From the NCBI GenBank assembly GCA_025890175.1, contig JANPYM010000006.1:554015-618014 (forward strand): 64,000 nucleotides of DNA, in the 5' to 3' direction. This stretch comes from Ciborinia camelliae. Lineage: Eukaryota > Ascomycota > Leotiomycetes > Helotiales > Sclerotiniaceae. The translations under genes were made by a program, and so were the position numbers. The notes beneath the pieces were generated by a model. That model was not told the DNA's origin and did not search any database. It saw nothing but the letters and a program-made list of their open reading frames with translations. Positions 11,925 to 24,159 of this stretch are shown here, piece after piece (position 1 is the stretch's first letter; each line of letters starts with the position of its first letter).

Positions 11925-13252
11925 ATTTTGACTCCCTATGAAAACCTGGAAGATATATGTGTTTCACTAACGTCTTGATTCAATAAACACTGTCATCATA
12001 ATTGGATCAGTCAACAATAACACTACCACACTTTCTTAACAGGTATGCACACTACCACCTTTGTCATTGTAATTTATTACCTCCATGGATACAACACGGA
12101 TTTGTTTAGCAGTTATAAAACAAAGCTTACCATCCATAGTATCGACCTCCGTTCATGATATTCGGCTACGAGTAAGATTGCAAAATGAAAATGAACCAAC
12201 CTCAGATTACTGCCTTAACTATTGCAACACACCCACAAACTTTTGAATATCCACGGTCTCGACTGGCTCACCAAACATAACTTGTGTTGGGACAACCGGA
12301 TATGTAAGGGCTCAAGTTCTGGTTCGTGCCGTAACATATATGGAGATTGGTGAGTAGATTTCCAATCTAAGCTCCAAGGAATTTTGGAAGTTTAGCTGTA
12401 GTGGTTAGAGTGAGTGGAGGAGTTGTTTTGAAATTGAAACTTTATAGTCGAAGTGAGGTATGATAGCGAGAGGGATTGAAAATGAAGTTATCAACAGTAA
12501 GGAGCTAGGAGTAGGTGCAGAGGTATGACGTGATGCGGATTGATGATAAAAAGTTTCTGATCCGGAGATTTACTTGACTTCTTACCTTTAAAGAATGAAT
12601 CATAGTATTGCACAATACAATCTCACCACATACTCTACACGCAAGAAATGATTTCCCTAGTCACGGAATCTATAATATCAACCCGTCCATCACCATCACC
12701 ATCACCATACCCTAGATCCAGAAACCCACAACGGTGTAAAAACTGTTGAACATGTTGTATTGTTGTAGTGACTATCGAGCTAGTGTACATAGAACTATTT
12801 TATAACAACAAAAACTGTAAATTTCTCAAAGTAAGACGTTCCCTTCCATGCAAATGGATCCTCCAAAAACGAAAGTATTAATTAAAAAAGAAAAGAAAAA
12901 AATCAGTATGATTAATTGGTCTGCAAAAGAATCTCATCAAGAGCCTCTCAAATAATCCCTCCACCTCGCCATTCCCGCATCTTTTTGAATTAACCTCCCC
13001 TCCTGCCCCCCCTTGAAAAAGAAAGTCAACTCGCAATCCATGCTATGCTAGGTATGCTATGCTATGCTTGCGAAATAGGTATCTCGAACTCGAACTCAAA
13101 GAAAGTTAGAAAGAAAAGAAAAGAAACAAAAGAAAACTTTTTCGTCTTGTGAATCATTGCAATTGCGATTGCAATTCCAAGTTCTTCCCCGCATTTTCAT
13201 CTCATCTCATCTCTTCTCCACCAAAAAAGAAACAAACAAACCTCTAAAACCT
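11925..13252. other. Convergent intergenic region
   Basis: This lies between the 3' ends of the CorA-like gene (+) and STE3 (-). It is AT-rich unique DNA with short CATCACCATCACC and TATGCTATGC runs. No gene is supported. It should hold both 3' UTRs. Confidence 0.55.
11982..11987 (+). terminator. AATAAA polyadenylation signal
   Basis: Canonical AATAAA 57 bases after the stop codon of the CorA-like gene, suitably placed to direct its 3'-end formation. Confidence 0.4.
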
Positions 13253-15462
13253 TTAACTTTCAGCACGATCAATATTTTCACTCTCACTTTTTCTCTCTTC
13301 TACAACCTCAAACTCCCTCTGAACATTCAACCCCTCACTCTTCCTCCTCTCCATCTCCACCACCCCCTCCCCCTCCTCCCTCTCACCCACCATTTCCCTC
13401 CGTTCCCTCTCGCGATAATCTCTCGATCCCGGTTTCGGCACCGCCAAAACATCATCCTGATTATATTTTTCCTCGGCCCCATAATCATATGTAGATGAAT
13501 ACGAAGGACCATGATTCGGAACCCATAATCCCGCTTCCGATCCTTTGGGGGTGGGGTTTGCCGACCAGATTTGCGTCGTTAGTGTGTTGGTTGTGGGGGG
13601 GAAGGAGGGGGAGTTTTCATTTGAGGGGTGGGTGGGGGTTTTGTTTTGAGATTGGGAGTGGGATTGAGACTGGGATTGAGAAGGGGCTTGATGAGAAGAC
13701 GAAGATGGAGAATTCTTGCCGCGAGTAAAGAAAGCAGGTAGAGGAAGCGGAATCACATGCGTTCTCAACACCGAAAACACACTCCTAGAAGTTGGTGGAG
13801 GCACAGCGAGTTCAGCCGCACCAGAGGTGATTTCGGGCACATGCGAGTAGACATTTTCCGAGGAGAGAGTTCTCGGTACCGGCAAGATGGCATCTGGATC
13901 ATCGCTGGTGGTGGCCAAGGAGGAGGACAGGGAAAGCTCATTTTCGTTGATGCTGGCGGCGGCGATGGAGAGTTTGTGCGTAGAGGGACTGTAGATGGTG
14001 GTATTGCGAGAATTGTAGCCGGAGTGGGTGGAGGTGATGGTGCCGGTCTGTGTTGCGTGGGACGGTTTGCGCGTGGAAATGCGACTCCTTTGGGTAATGT
14101 TAGGATTATTTCTCCATAGGTAGTGAAGTGAAGCGAGGAAGAAGACAAAAAAAGAACTTACATATCCCCATCATTCAAAGTAGTCGTCGTATCCACACTA
14201 TGTTTCCTCGACTGCGCCTCCTTATTCTCAAAATAATGAAGCGTCTTACTAATCAAATCGAATTTCGAGGCCCAACTCCCATTCATCGTCACATCGCTCA
14301 TGCCCAAGCTACTATCCCTCTCCAACTTCTCGGCTCTCCTCTCCTGAAGCGTCATCCGCAATCTCGGCCACCATCTCGCCAATCCTAATTTGACCAAGCC
14401 CCTCCTGTAAACTTCCATCCCCTCACTATTGCAACCCCAAAATAGCACAATCATGAATGCCAGCGCAACCCAATTCCAGGCATCATATTGCATTCCCGAG
14501 GGTCCATCGGCGATCCGCCAGAAGACGATGAGGTTCCAGAAAAAAGGTTTGTGGACGCGCGACCAGGAGTACCGTTGCAATGGCCAGCTGATATTGAGGT
14601 AGAAGTAGTATATGACGACGGGGAAATATATGACGAGGAGGACGATGGACATGGAGAAGAGTTTGAGGAAGCGGCGAGGACTGAGGCCCGAGCTGGAGGA
14701 AGACAGGGTACTGGTAAAGTTTGTGCGATGGCGGCGGAGTCGGTAGATCACTAGGACTGTGGGATTTGTTAGTTTGTTTTCTTTTCTCTCTTCCAGCATC
14801 CAAAGGATGTGAGGGGTTATAGGAGGAATGAAAGGAAATGAAATAAGAGGAAAGGAATACATACTCGCAAAATAAACATTCAAACAGGCGAAAATCGGGG
14901 GCCAAATATGCGCAATGACAATACTGGGCCAACTCAAATCCAGCCTGTCCACACACCCATAAATCGTCATAACCGTATACCTATTCAACTGAACAACATA
15001 ATGCAAGGCAACCTGCAGCACGGGAATCGTAAAGCAGAACAGACAATCCTTAAGCACTCTCCTCCTCTTCATCGCCGTCGTTTCATGCATGCAAGCATTA
15101 TCGGTATCGACCGCTCGGGCAAGAAACATGGTGATGCAACAAGTTGTCGAAGCCATGGCCGTATACAGGGACTGGCGAACGAAGACTTGGATATCGCAGA
15201 CGCCGTAACCGGGCCAGCGGTGAGAGAGCCGGTCCGTGGGCCAGATGATGGCGTTCATCGCCACGAAGATCAGAGAGATGATGGTGATGACGACGAGAGC
15301 GCATGCGGCGATGTTGCTGACGCGGTAGAGGAGCCGGAAGGGCACAATGAGGAGCAAGATGAATAGTATGGAGAAGGTTGGGAGAGCGATGGCGTTGGCC
15401 GAGACGGGGTAATCTGCTCCTGGGGGGTCTGGCCCCTTGATGAAAATATTGCCGGACAACAT
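13253..15462 (-). CDS. STE3: STE3-type pheromone (a-factor) receptor, GPCR
   Basis: This receptor senses the lipopeptide mating pheromone at the plasma membrane and signals through a G protein to the mating MAPK cascade. Exons 15462-14865, 14756-14162 and 14111-13253 (introns 108 and 50 nt, GT-AG) join to 683 aa. Seven hydrophobic segments fill residues about 25-330. Ste3 hallmarks are visible: the MNAIIW motif after TM2, WPGYGVCDI, VVQLNRYTVMTIYGC, and YRLRRHRTNF followed by SPRRFLKLFSMS in the third loop. Splicing intron 1 restores NVYFAILVIYRLRR exactly where the family has Y-x-x-I-x-x-x-R-L. The cytoplasmic tail is about 300 residues, rich in S, T, P and Q with an SQSQSHSQSQ run and an acidic, basic C-terminus; it is longer than that of yeast Ste3 and is probably where phosphorylation and endocytosis signals lie. 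No mating-type gene is present in the window. Confidence 0.94.
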
Positions 15463-17262
15463 GATGGAGTCATGTGCAAGAACTGAATTGAGAGTTTAAG
15501 AGTGCAATTGAGAGTTTAAGAGTGTAATTGAGAGTTTAAGAGTGTAATTTAGAGTAGCTAGAAGGATTTGAGAGGTAGATATCGAAATATCAACCCACCC
15601 ATCTCTAATTCAAAAAGTGTGGATTTTCTCTCGAATGTGGAAAGGTGAGACGAAACAAGGCTATACTTAAATGAGATGAGACGAAGGCAGTCAGGTAGAA
15701 ACAAGAGAAAAGTGTTAGAACAAAGAGTACTATAATTGCAATGATCAGGGGGCATCAAGGGAGCTGGGAATTTCCGCAAAATGTGTGTATGATAGAAAGA
15801 TCGACGTTGAAGTATTGTTCCGAAAATAGTTTGAAGGAAAAGAAATGATTCTTGCTATGTTACTTTGAGGATACTTGTAAACCTCCAACGCATCGTCATC
15901 TCAGTGGGTATATACTACTAGGTATCTATTGAGAAGAAACCCAACCAAATTGACGACATCTCAATAGAGGAAAATATCAGGGGCCCAGCATGCCACCCTA
16001 CTGCACTCCAAAAAAGCAGTACATAATTCAATAAGCAAGCCACCCGATCAGTTTCAATGCAATTCTCAAACCCTCAATAAGAAACCCCAAATGGAGACTG
16101 AGATACTTCTCAGCGATGTATTCACCATTCCCATTCCATTTAAAAAAAACCCCCCAACCCTTGTTATGCGGCATCCAACCTTGCGACGTGGTTGGGCGAA
16201 AACCCTATTGAGCAACACAATAGGAATAGCGAGAAAGGGGAACCGAGACGCTAAGATCCTCAATAAGAAGTTTGGCGAGTACGCGATGATAAAGGCAACC
16301 CACGAAGCTGAAAACCCGAAAAGGAACTTTTATTACCTAGGTATTCACGTCCACCCCCAAAAATACGACAAAAAACAAGAGGAATCCAAAAGTCAAAGCA
16401 AGCAGAGATAAAAATAAAAATCATGCGGTGCTCGTAAAAATCTCGCACCGAGACCCAAAAAAGGGTACAGAGGTACCACCCAGTGACATCGTAACGGGTG
16501 TCACGTACCGAGCTAGGTTCCAAAGCACATGCATCCAATGCCCATTTGGAAAAAGGACATTCATTCACATTCATTCACATGCAAGAACCCTCCGAATGAA
16601 TGATTCAAATGTGCCAAGAAGTTCCTTGACTCAACAACGGCTTTAACAAACCCCAAATACCAAACTGTACCTATATTTAGAGATTCACCAGCTGCAGGAC
16701 GTTGAACGCCGATCTGCTGCACCCGGCAAAGAGAGCATGAATTTGATCGGCGGTGCATATGTTTCTTGTGATGTGATACGTATCCGATCATCTGAGGTGA
16801 AGATCAATGTGATGGCTTTTAGTCGGTAATATTAATGTGGATGGAGAAATATCAAGACTTGGGACCTTCGTTTTCCGACCACTTCTAGTTTCACCTACAC
16901 GCACGTGACATACCACATCCCGAACATGAAGATTCGTTCTGGACTCAGAACTAATTGTTCGTGGAACGCGAGGGTGGTATTAGATCGATCTGGACACCAA
17001 AAGTAAAAGACTGTGTGTGGAGAGTTTGAGTAACGTAGCATATGAGAACCAAGCCATAATCACAAAGTGCTGCTGCAATATTTCGATCAATTAACTAGGT
17101 AAGCTGATTGCAGGAAACAACCGTAGAAGGTTTTGCGAACAAATCCATTCTCGGTTGTCCTGGAAAGGTAATTGGGTAATCTTTCTTAGAAGACCCCAGA
17201 ATCTCAACGCCTTATTTTCCCATCTCTACCAAAACTCACTCTCCATGCACATCTTCACATCT
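15463..17262. other. Upstream region of STE3, no supported gene
   Basis: It contains the STE3 leader and promoter, including a 3 x 20-bp tandem repeat close to the ATG. I saw no TGAAACA pheromone-response element in the first few hundred bases. A 106-codon plus frame at 16091-16411 lacks splice logic and domain similarity. The rest looks unique. Confidence 0.5.
15491..15550. repeat. Three tandem 20-bp units in the STE3 leader
   Basis: Units at 15491-15510, 15511-15530 and 15531-15550 each begin AGAGTTTAAG and differ from one another at only one or two positions. They start 28 bases upstream of the STE3 ATG, so they are probably in the 5' UTR or core promoter. Such repeats can vary in copy number between strains. 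Confidence 0.9.
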
Positions 17263-18400
17263 TCACAACTTCGCCATACAATCCTTAATGTAAGTCTTCG
17301 TATCCTCCTGCGCATCCCGCGCTTCCTTCAACATGTCTGCCAATCCAATAAAAGCATGAGGAGCCCCAGTGTAAATCTTGATAAACGCCTCTCCACCCGT
17401 CATCATCCATTTTGTAGCCATATTCACAGAATCATCTAGTAGTGGATCTTCCGTGCCGCATGTAAACAGAGCACTGGGTAGTCTACCGCGAAATTTCTCA
17501 AGGTTTTCGTAGTATGGAGAGATGAGAGGATCTTTTTTCTGCTCGAAAGTCATACCTGGAAGGAATGCATCAACAAATTTTTGCATTAGGTTATGGTCGA
17601 GCATCAAATTGCGGCGACCAAAATTTCGGCATTGAGGAAGCATTGTTAGATCATAGATACCGCAGTGGAGAACAAGTCCAGAGAGCTCAAAGTCGGGCTG
17701 CTTTTTGAGGAGATGGAAAGCAACAAGCAAAGATAAGTGAGCACCAGCACTCTATTGAGTAATATCAGCAAATGAATGATATGAGAGTGGTAAATCCAAC
17801 ATACCTCTCCCCCAATGAACCTTAACGAGCTACCAAAGGCTGATTCCGCATTATTGACCAAGTATTCTCCCACATCAATACAATCATTCGGGCCGCATGG
17901 GAAGGGATATTCAGGAGCAAGTCTGTATCCAACTGAGATGACAGCGAGGTCTCCGGCATCAGCATAAAACTGAAGTAGCGTATCGGCAGAGTGCTGGTCG
18001 CCAAGGACCCATCCACCGCCATGTATGAGACATCCTATTGCTTTTGTTTTTCTGCGTTCCTCGGTGGTTTTGCGCCAAGTAGGATAGACTAGGCGGCAAG
18101 GAATGGTTCGACCAGAATCACGAGAAGGTATCTCTATGTCGAGACCTTCCGGCAAGAGTTTGGGTTTGGGAATGGGAGTTTTTCCGGCATTTCTCATCTC
18201 ACGATATTCTGATGCACCGATCTGTAGATAAGAAATAAGCAACGAGCTAGAGTCAAACAGCTTGATGGACAAACCTCAAACCATTTTGGGCCATCTTTCA
18301 ATACATTAATCAAGTGCTCGTTAGCTTCAGCTGTTTGCGCAGATGTGTTCTGAGGCGCAAACTTTGCAACGTCGATGGAGATATCTGATTTAAGTGGCAT
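17263..18400 (-). CDS. Alpha/beta-hydrolase, HSL/esterase family
   Basis: A serine hydrolase that probably cleaves short-chain or lactone esters; the substrate is unknown. Exons 18400-18275, 18221-17805 and 17751-17263, with 53-nt GT-AG introns, give 343 aa, typical for the Abhydrolase_3 family. The oxyanion-hole motif HGGG is at residues 109-112. The nucleophile elbow GGESAGAH is assembled across intron 2, with Ser182. The acid is probably Asp283 in GTEDPLLDD and the base His313 in GAPHAF. No signal peptide or membrane segment is seen, so it is probably cytosolic. The ATG at 18400 was chosen because it begins the conserved reading and is the first methionine. The neighbours give no clue to substrate, though the P450 at 21862-24159 lies on the same strand. 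Confidence 0.9.
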
Positions 18401-18974
18401 TTTCGTCAAACTGAGGCTTGGAGATAGTTTAGGTGTGGAGTTTACGACAGTTGTGAAGAGAGAGAGAGAGACAGATTGATTTAGGGATTATGAGTGAGAA
18501 CAATAGTCATTTTAAGCCGCTAGCCCTGGAGCTGTCGTAGAAATGTGAGATCATCTTGACTCACGTTGTTTGCGCCCATTTTCATAATTGCTCCCCGATA
18601 TATGAAGCGAGCCTCGGGTTGTCACTAACCCCCGCCATGCTTTCTCGAGATTCTTTGAATCTAAAGCCTACTCAATGGATCAGAAATGAGATCGGATTGT
18701 GTGTGTTACACCCGCGGAACAATAGACTTCCTGTGACGTCCCTTAATTAACAGATCCCCTATGATGCTTATCTCACAGCCCGTGTAACAACCTAACCCTC
18801 GGAAACCAATCACAAACTCTTCTTGACGACATGTGTTTCAAATGGCTTGGAGAGAACGCCCTTCTTTAGTTATTCGGTGCGATAGATTGAGGCAAGCGGC
18901 ATAATACATTTCAATAATTGGTTCTGTCTTCGTAATTGTAATGGCCAATTTCCAACTTTCCAACTGCTGAACTA
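18401..18974. other. Short intergenic region
   Basis: It lies between the hydrolase and the downstream end of the membrane-protein gene, both on the minus strand. It should contain the hydrolase promoter. A GAGA run lies near 18460. No gene is seen. Confidence 0.5.
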
Positions 18975-20624
18975 TCATCTCTTTGGTCTGCTTTGTACTC
19001 GGTCACTAGCTTTTGCATGAGGCGCATATCGACCATTCGAATTTCTCTTAGGTTTCTCAATTGGTATCTGACCGCTAAGCAAAAATTTGCTATAATTTAC
19101 CACTGCGAGAAGTGTCTTAAACGGAAGGCTGGCAATAGTACTGAAAGCTTGTAATGGGAGGGTCATAGCTGAAGACACCCAATCGAAGACTATTCCTAAA
19201 GCACTGCGTTTTTGCGAATTATTCGCTGCTGCTGCCGCCAAGGAAATAGCATCGTTCAAGCGTGCTTCCAAATCTAGGAGACGACTTTCCGTTTGGAATG
19301 ACTGGAGTGTGGCACGCTTTTCATAACGGCGTACAGCTCGGTTGAGAGCATCTAAATCTGGCTGCATTGTGCGACGAACCTCTGTAGTAAGAATTGCAGA
19401 TTGTTTCCCATTCAAGACCGGCTCTGGCGCAGTTCCGGCAGATGACTCCACGTTCAGGGCTCTAGTTTCTAATTCCTCTAATCTTCGGACCAAATCTTGA
19501 GTTTCCTCCGAGGTCTTTTCACTGGAGCCATCGTACGGATTCGAATTCACAATTCGTTGCAAATGCAGTGTTCTTGCTCGTAATAGCCTGACTAGATGTG
19601 CCATTGGTCTCAATTCTGATGCTAGTAAGAAAATTGTTAGATTGTAGTTCGAGACCAGTCCTTCGGACGGTCGGCTTAATTGTGACCTTATTGAATGTAG
19701 TATATATGCTCCGGCGATAGGAAATACGAAGCATGACAATAAAGCCAGGATTTCATGAACATAGAGTTCTTTTGTAGCAGTCTCTTGTGCGGGCTGACGT
19801 CGCCTTATATTGGGTGGTGATTCCGGGATCGGTTTCTCATCCGAAATACCTTCAAGGTTCTCATTCCTAGAGTCCAATACGCCTTCATCCCCACTTTCTT
19901 CCTCTCTAGCCATCTCCTCTTTATATTCTTCTTTTTTTCGAATAGACTGGGCGGAGTGATACCAATCCCCTGAATAATCAGCATTCATTCGTTACTTTGA
20001 ATATTCCCCGCACAATTCAACATTAGTTTCACTAGTAAACTTTTGTTTACCACCACTTTAGTAAACTTAAGCGGTAAACAAACACCAAGGTAATTATCCC
20101 AAACTCCTCTACTATTATTTCAAAGTTCTTAGGAATGGCAACTTACAAGGCACTCTTACAGACCAATTCAGAAGAATGGCAGCAAAACCCAGCAGCATAA
20201 CATCTGTTATGATGGAGCTTCCATTTGTAAAGAAAAGACCCCCAATAGCCGGCAGAAGAGCAAAGGCCAAAGGGGCGGAATCCCAATGCGAAGAATCATG
20301 ATGATCTTCCTCCTTTACATCGCTAGGTTTCGGACGCAAGATATCATCCGTCGAATCCCGCCAACTTCTATTGAACTCGTTCAGGGAATACTCCGAGAAA
20401 TTCGAACTTCGCCGGCGACTTAACCCCGATGAAGGGATTCCATCTGTAGACCACCGATTGGAACGTCGTCGATTCAAGGTGGCGGTAGCTTCATCGCCGG
20501 GAATGGTCGAGGTTCTGCGTCGTGGGGATGCACTTGCCGTTGGTGATGAGGATTGCTGGTTGTTATTGTTGTTGTTATCGTTGTGGGGGGGAGTTTCATC
20601 AACCATGTTGCCAGGAAGGTTCAT
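18975..20624 (-). CDS. Uncharacterised fungal multi-spanning membrane protein
   Basis: Exons 20624-20147 and 19969-18975 (177-nt GT-AG intron) join to 490 aa. The splice recreates LNWSVRVPWDWYHSAQSIR, a stretch that reads as conserved and aromatic-rich; neither exon alone gives it. The N-terminus (1-115) is disordered, with poly-N, SPRRR and RRRSSNFSEYS segments that look like phosphorylation sites. Two membrane helices lie near 117-133 and 137-153, a third near 230-252, and a weaker hydrophobic helix near 267-285. Residues about 285-390 are helical and charged, possibly coiled coil. A further amphipathic stretch (about 430-470) precedes a basic tail. I do not recognise the family beyond a resemblance to conserved hypothetical ascomycete proteins, and no function is proposed. 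An endomembrane location is plausible because there is no signal peptide. Confidence 0.85.
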
Positions 20625-21861
20625 GTTCGTGTGTTTCGGGTGGATCTACTGGGGAAGGAAGGGGAAGGGATCTGATCTGATCTGATCTGATTTGATTGAA
20701 GCGTGGGGAAATGATGACGCGAACCCGAACCGCGAATGTGATGAAAATAATGGGGTCTGCCCAGGTGGTATTTGATTAAGGTTAAGGTTATTCTGCAAGG
20801 TACGGGACGGGTACTGTAGATCTTATAGCTGGAGATATTTGAATGTTCCAGGTTTGTTTGGATATAAAAGATTTTATAATGATTGATATCTTGATTTCAT
20901 GATTTCATGATCAATTTGATGAGAAACAATGAGTGTTACTTATAAACGAGATGAAGAGAATAGGTAAATACAAGAAAATAGTTGGTTCTACCCTACCTAC
21001 TTCTGTGTCGCATTCCCCAAGCCTCAGCTCGTAATGTACGAGCAACGGCAACGGCACCCTCCCTACGTAATTGATTACTAGCAATCTTACATTAACACAA
21101 GGTAATTCCATTCCTACCTACTACTAGGTAGTTACCGACAACATCCTTTCTTGATGGCCCGTCCCGAATAGCTTCATACTCAAAATACCGGCAGTCTATT
21201 ATCATAATTGATATCTTGCCACTCCCCTAATAATTCTATCCAGTAGATATCAAAGGTCTTGATATATCTCAATTTTTTCCAAGTTCCTGATTAGTGCGGA
21301 ATTAAGGAGTTTGTTTCCGCATTTCAGGCTTTCTCAGCCAGCCGTGACAGCTTTAAAGCATTTCAACATAATTTAGCAACGCTATGATTTGATTTACGTT
21401 TCAAATTCTTCAGGTTGTTGAGCTCATCAAAATTGAATTGAATGCCGATGGCAATTTCGTCTTATTAAGTAAATAAGAGGATTGATTCGTGCTCGATTTA
21501 TTATTCAAGATAAAAGACAATATTGAAGTGAGTGTCACGTATTAATTCGGGTCACCATTTTCTGGCTTGATGTTAACCTTACTGCTTTGATTTCTTCACC
21601 CTTGTTGCTTCATTGTATCACAGAAAGTATTTCCTGAACCAGCTAAGGATACAAAAATCCAGCCCCAAATCTAATTTTTCGTCGATATGGCCCGAGAAAT
21701 GGGCAGCTGCTGGCTTGCAGCTGAACGGTACAGGACTTGCACACATAGTCGAAATCTTTGGTCAGCTCACCGGAGAAAATCCCTCTTTTGAAAATCAATG
21801 TTTTGATATCCAAGTTCAAAATAACATTTTTAATATCTCTCAAGTCCCCGCGAACACACAA
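20625..21861. other. Intergenic, no supported gene
   Basis: It holds the promoter of the membrane-protein gene, a GATCT microsatellite (about 20669-20694), a CCTACCTA cluster (20990-21130) and AT-rich unique DNA. The open frames at 21613-22206 (+) are antisense shadows of the P450 C-terminus and its 3' region. Confidence 0.5.
20669..20694. repeat. (GATCT)n pentanucleotide run
   Basis: About five GATCT/GATTT units in the leader of the minus-strand membrane-protein gene, 45 bases upstream of its ATG. Confidence 0.8.
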
Positions 21862-24159
21862 TCAAAGCACGCCCATAAACCTCTCCCTCCCCCTCTCCAC
21901 AAACCTCAACGGCACCCTATCCTCCTTCGCCATCTTCAATACAATCTGCGCTTGATTACACCTCCTAAGCACCGCCTCTGTTTCTCTAACCGCTTTCCCA
22001 TAAACCTCTTTCCTCTCCTCTCTATCCATCTTCTCTACTTCTTCATCACTCGCCCATCTCGATACATCGAGTTCTACCGAATATTTCTGGAATATCACAG
22101 CCAAGACAGCAGTGATCTCCACCAGCGCAAACTTTTTCCCCGGACATTCGCGCAGCCCCGCGCTAAAAGATATAAACGCCCCTTTAACAGGTTTAAACAG
22201 CATTGAAGATTCCCCATGCAAAATTTCCTCTTCCTCTTCCTGCATCCCACGCACCCTCTCAAACTCCGCACTTCCCAGTCTCTCATCAGCACCCCTTTCT
22301 CCCCCCCTAGAAACCAGCCATCGCTCCGGCACAAAATCATCCAAATCCGTGGTCCCGCCCTCCAACTTCTCATGCGGCCAATACCTCGGATTCCGATTCG
22401 TGCCCACGGTGTTTAAATGAATAAAACACCCCGCGGGAACAATCATCTCCTTTCCATCGACGCTCACCCGCTGTTCCCCCACCGTCACCTTGGGTATCGT
22501 CTCCGCGATCGGCATCAATCTCAATTCTTCATTCAGCACCGCGCCCACCATACTATTATACAATCTGGAAAATTCACTCATGTATGTCCATTCCGCAGGA
22601 GGCTTTGCACCAACAATACTATCGATGTCTTTCTGCATGGAATGTTGGGAGCGGAGGGAGATGGCGAGATAGACAAAACAGAGATGGATCGAAGAAGCCG
22701 TGGTTTCATGGCCGGCGAGCAGGAATATGAAGGCGTTGGATTTTATTTCCGATTCGCTGAGTGGTGCATCGTCGCTCTGTTTGGACTTGTAATCGATGGG
22801 TGCTTCGTTGGATGCTTTGAGCATGTTTCCTTCATAAGTTGTTAGCGCAACATGGCATTTTTGCTCGGTGAGTTTCACAAACCCATTAAATCCATCGTCA
22901 CTTTATCGTGTTCTCCCGCCGCCATTTGTTTCTTTTTATGTTCGAGTAGCTCGGTCACGTATTGGCTTGTTTCTCTTAATGCCGTATAGGCCACTCCATG
23001 ACTTTTAATAGGAGAGTGTTCTTAACCCGTTAGTAAGATGCGAATTGCCCAGCACTAAAATTCTCAATGACTTACTTAAGATCCATTGTGGCCATATAAA
23101 TATGAGCTATATCATCATTAGCATCTCTGTATCTCGAAACCTTCCAGCCCATCCCATCCCACTTACGATAATACTACCCAAAACCAAATTGATACAATCT
23201 TTAAACCCCATGGTATGATCTCCAACCGGTTTACCCGATCCCAAATCCGGACCTTCACTTATCTCATCCTCTCCATCCTCATTCCTCACCCCTCACTCTC
23301 CTCCCCCTCCCATAACTGCGGCACCCCAAACCCCGCGGCACAAATAACATGCAAACTCAAGATCGCCGTATCGCTCCCCGCATCTCCTACTCTCAACCCA
23401 GCATTCATTTTCCCGCTCCCCCCTCCCATCCCTTCATTTTCATTTTCATTCCTCCTCCCCCAAACCCCCACCATCCCCGCCGCCTGCCTCAAACTCTCCC
23501 CCCCAAACCAACCCCATATTTTTCTCTCCAAAGCTCTTCCCCACAATCCTCTTATGTCTCCTCCACTCCTCACCCTCCGTCGTCAATATATTCCTCTCAA
23601 AAAGATCCATCAGCCTATAATTCTGAACCGGTTTAACGAAATCATTTTTCCTCGCCGTAAACTGCGCTATCAATTCCGCATTAGTGGTGCGCAAGAGATT
23701 GAGATTCGACGCCGCAAATATATACGTATCGCCATGGACATCGTACGTGGTACGGAGATTGAGAAATGAGTTACGGTGGTTGGCTATGCTTTTAGGATAT
23801 TAGGATGATTTCCTCGACGCGAATCTTGGGGATGGGGAGAAAGAGAAAAGACGCACGAAATCCATTTCCAATGTTTCGTCCAAGACAATTTCTTCAAGAT
23901 CGGAATGAGAAATTTCAACGTCAAAATATTGCGCAATCCAATCGGGGCAAGCGCTACCAATTCCTCATATCAGCATCAGCAGTCCCCGTCACTTCCACCC
24001 TCTCACAACCATCAATCGCCTGCACTCACGGGTTTCAATGACCGGGAATCCGGTCCTCTGCGCCCTCCTCCTGTATTCCCTAAACCCTCGATACGCACTT
24101 CCCACTTTCCATAACACCAGTGTCCAAAATGCCAACGCGAGGAAGAATATTCTAACCAT
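21862..24159 (-). pseudogene. Cytochrome P450 with multiple frame breaks
   Basis: A membrane-anchored haem monooxygenase. Parts in order: N-terminal anchor exon 24159-24030 (MVRIFFLALAFWTLVLWKV); 23953-23857; 23788 onward with HRNSFLNLRTTYDVHGDTY; then RKNDFVKPVQNY and EEWRRHKRIV; a segment with AGFGVPQLW; short exon 23106 to about 23072 with IWPQWIL; 23001-22883; and 22829-21862. The last exon carries the I-helix AGHETT, the ExxR motif EELR, and the haem loop FSAGLRECPG with its Cys ligand. Introns at 23954-24029, 23789-23856, 23107-23166 and 22830-22882 fit. The conserved reading changes frame near 23718, at a seven-G run (23498-23504, minus sense) and near 23290, and the junction near 23072 has no good donor. 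All C-terminal catalytic motifs are intact. Either this is a recently inactivated gene, or the sequence has indel errors, or unusual introns exist. The substrate is unknown. Confidence 0.8.

Noticed and set aside
13495..15366. Plus-strand frames opposite STE3
   Set aside because: They are antisense to confirmed STE3 exons and have compositions expected from the opposite strand of S/P-rich coding.
16091..16411. 106-codon plus frame upstream of STE3
   Set aside because: No domain, no 3' signals, and it overlaps equally long minus frames. It is probably chance.
21613..22845. Several plus-strand frames of 66-197 codons
   Set aside because: They are antisense shadows of the P450 C-terminal exon.
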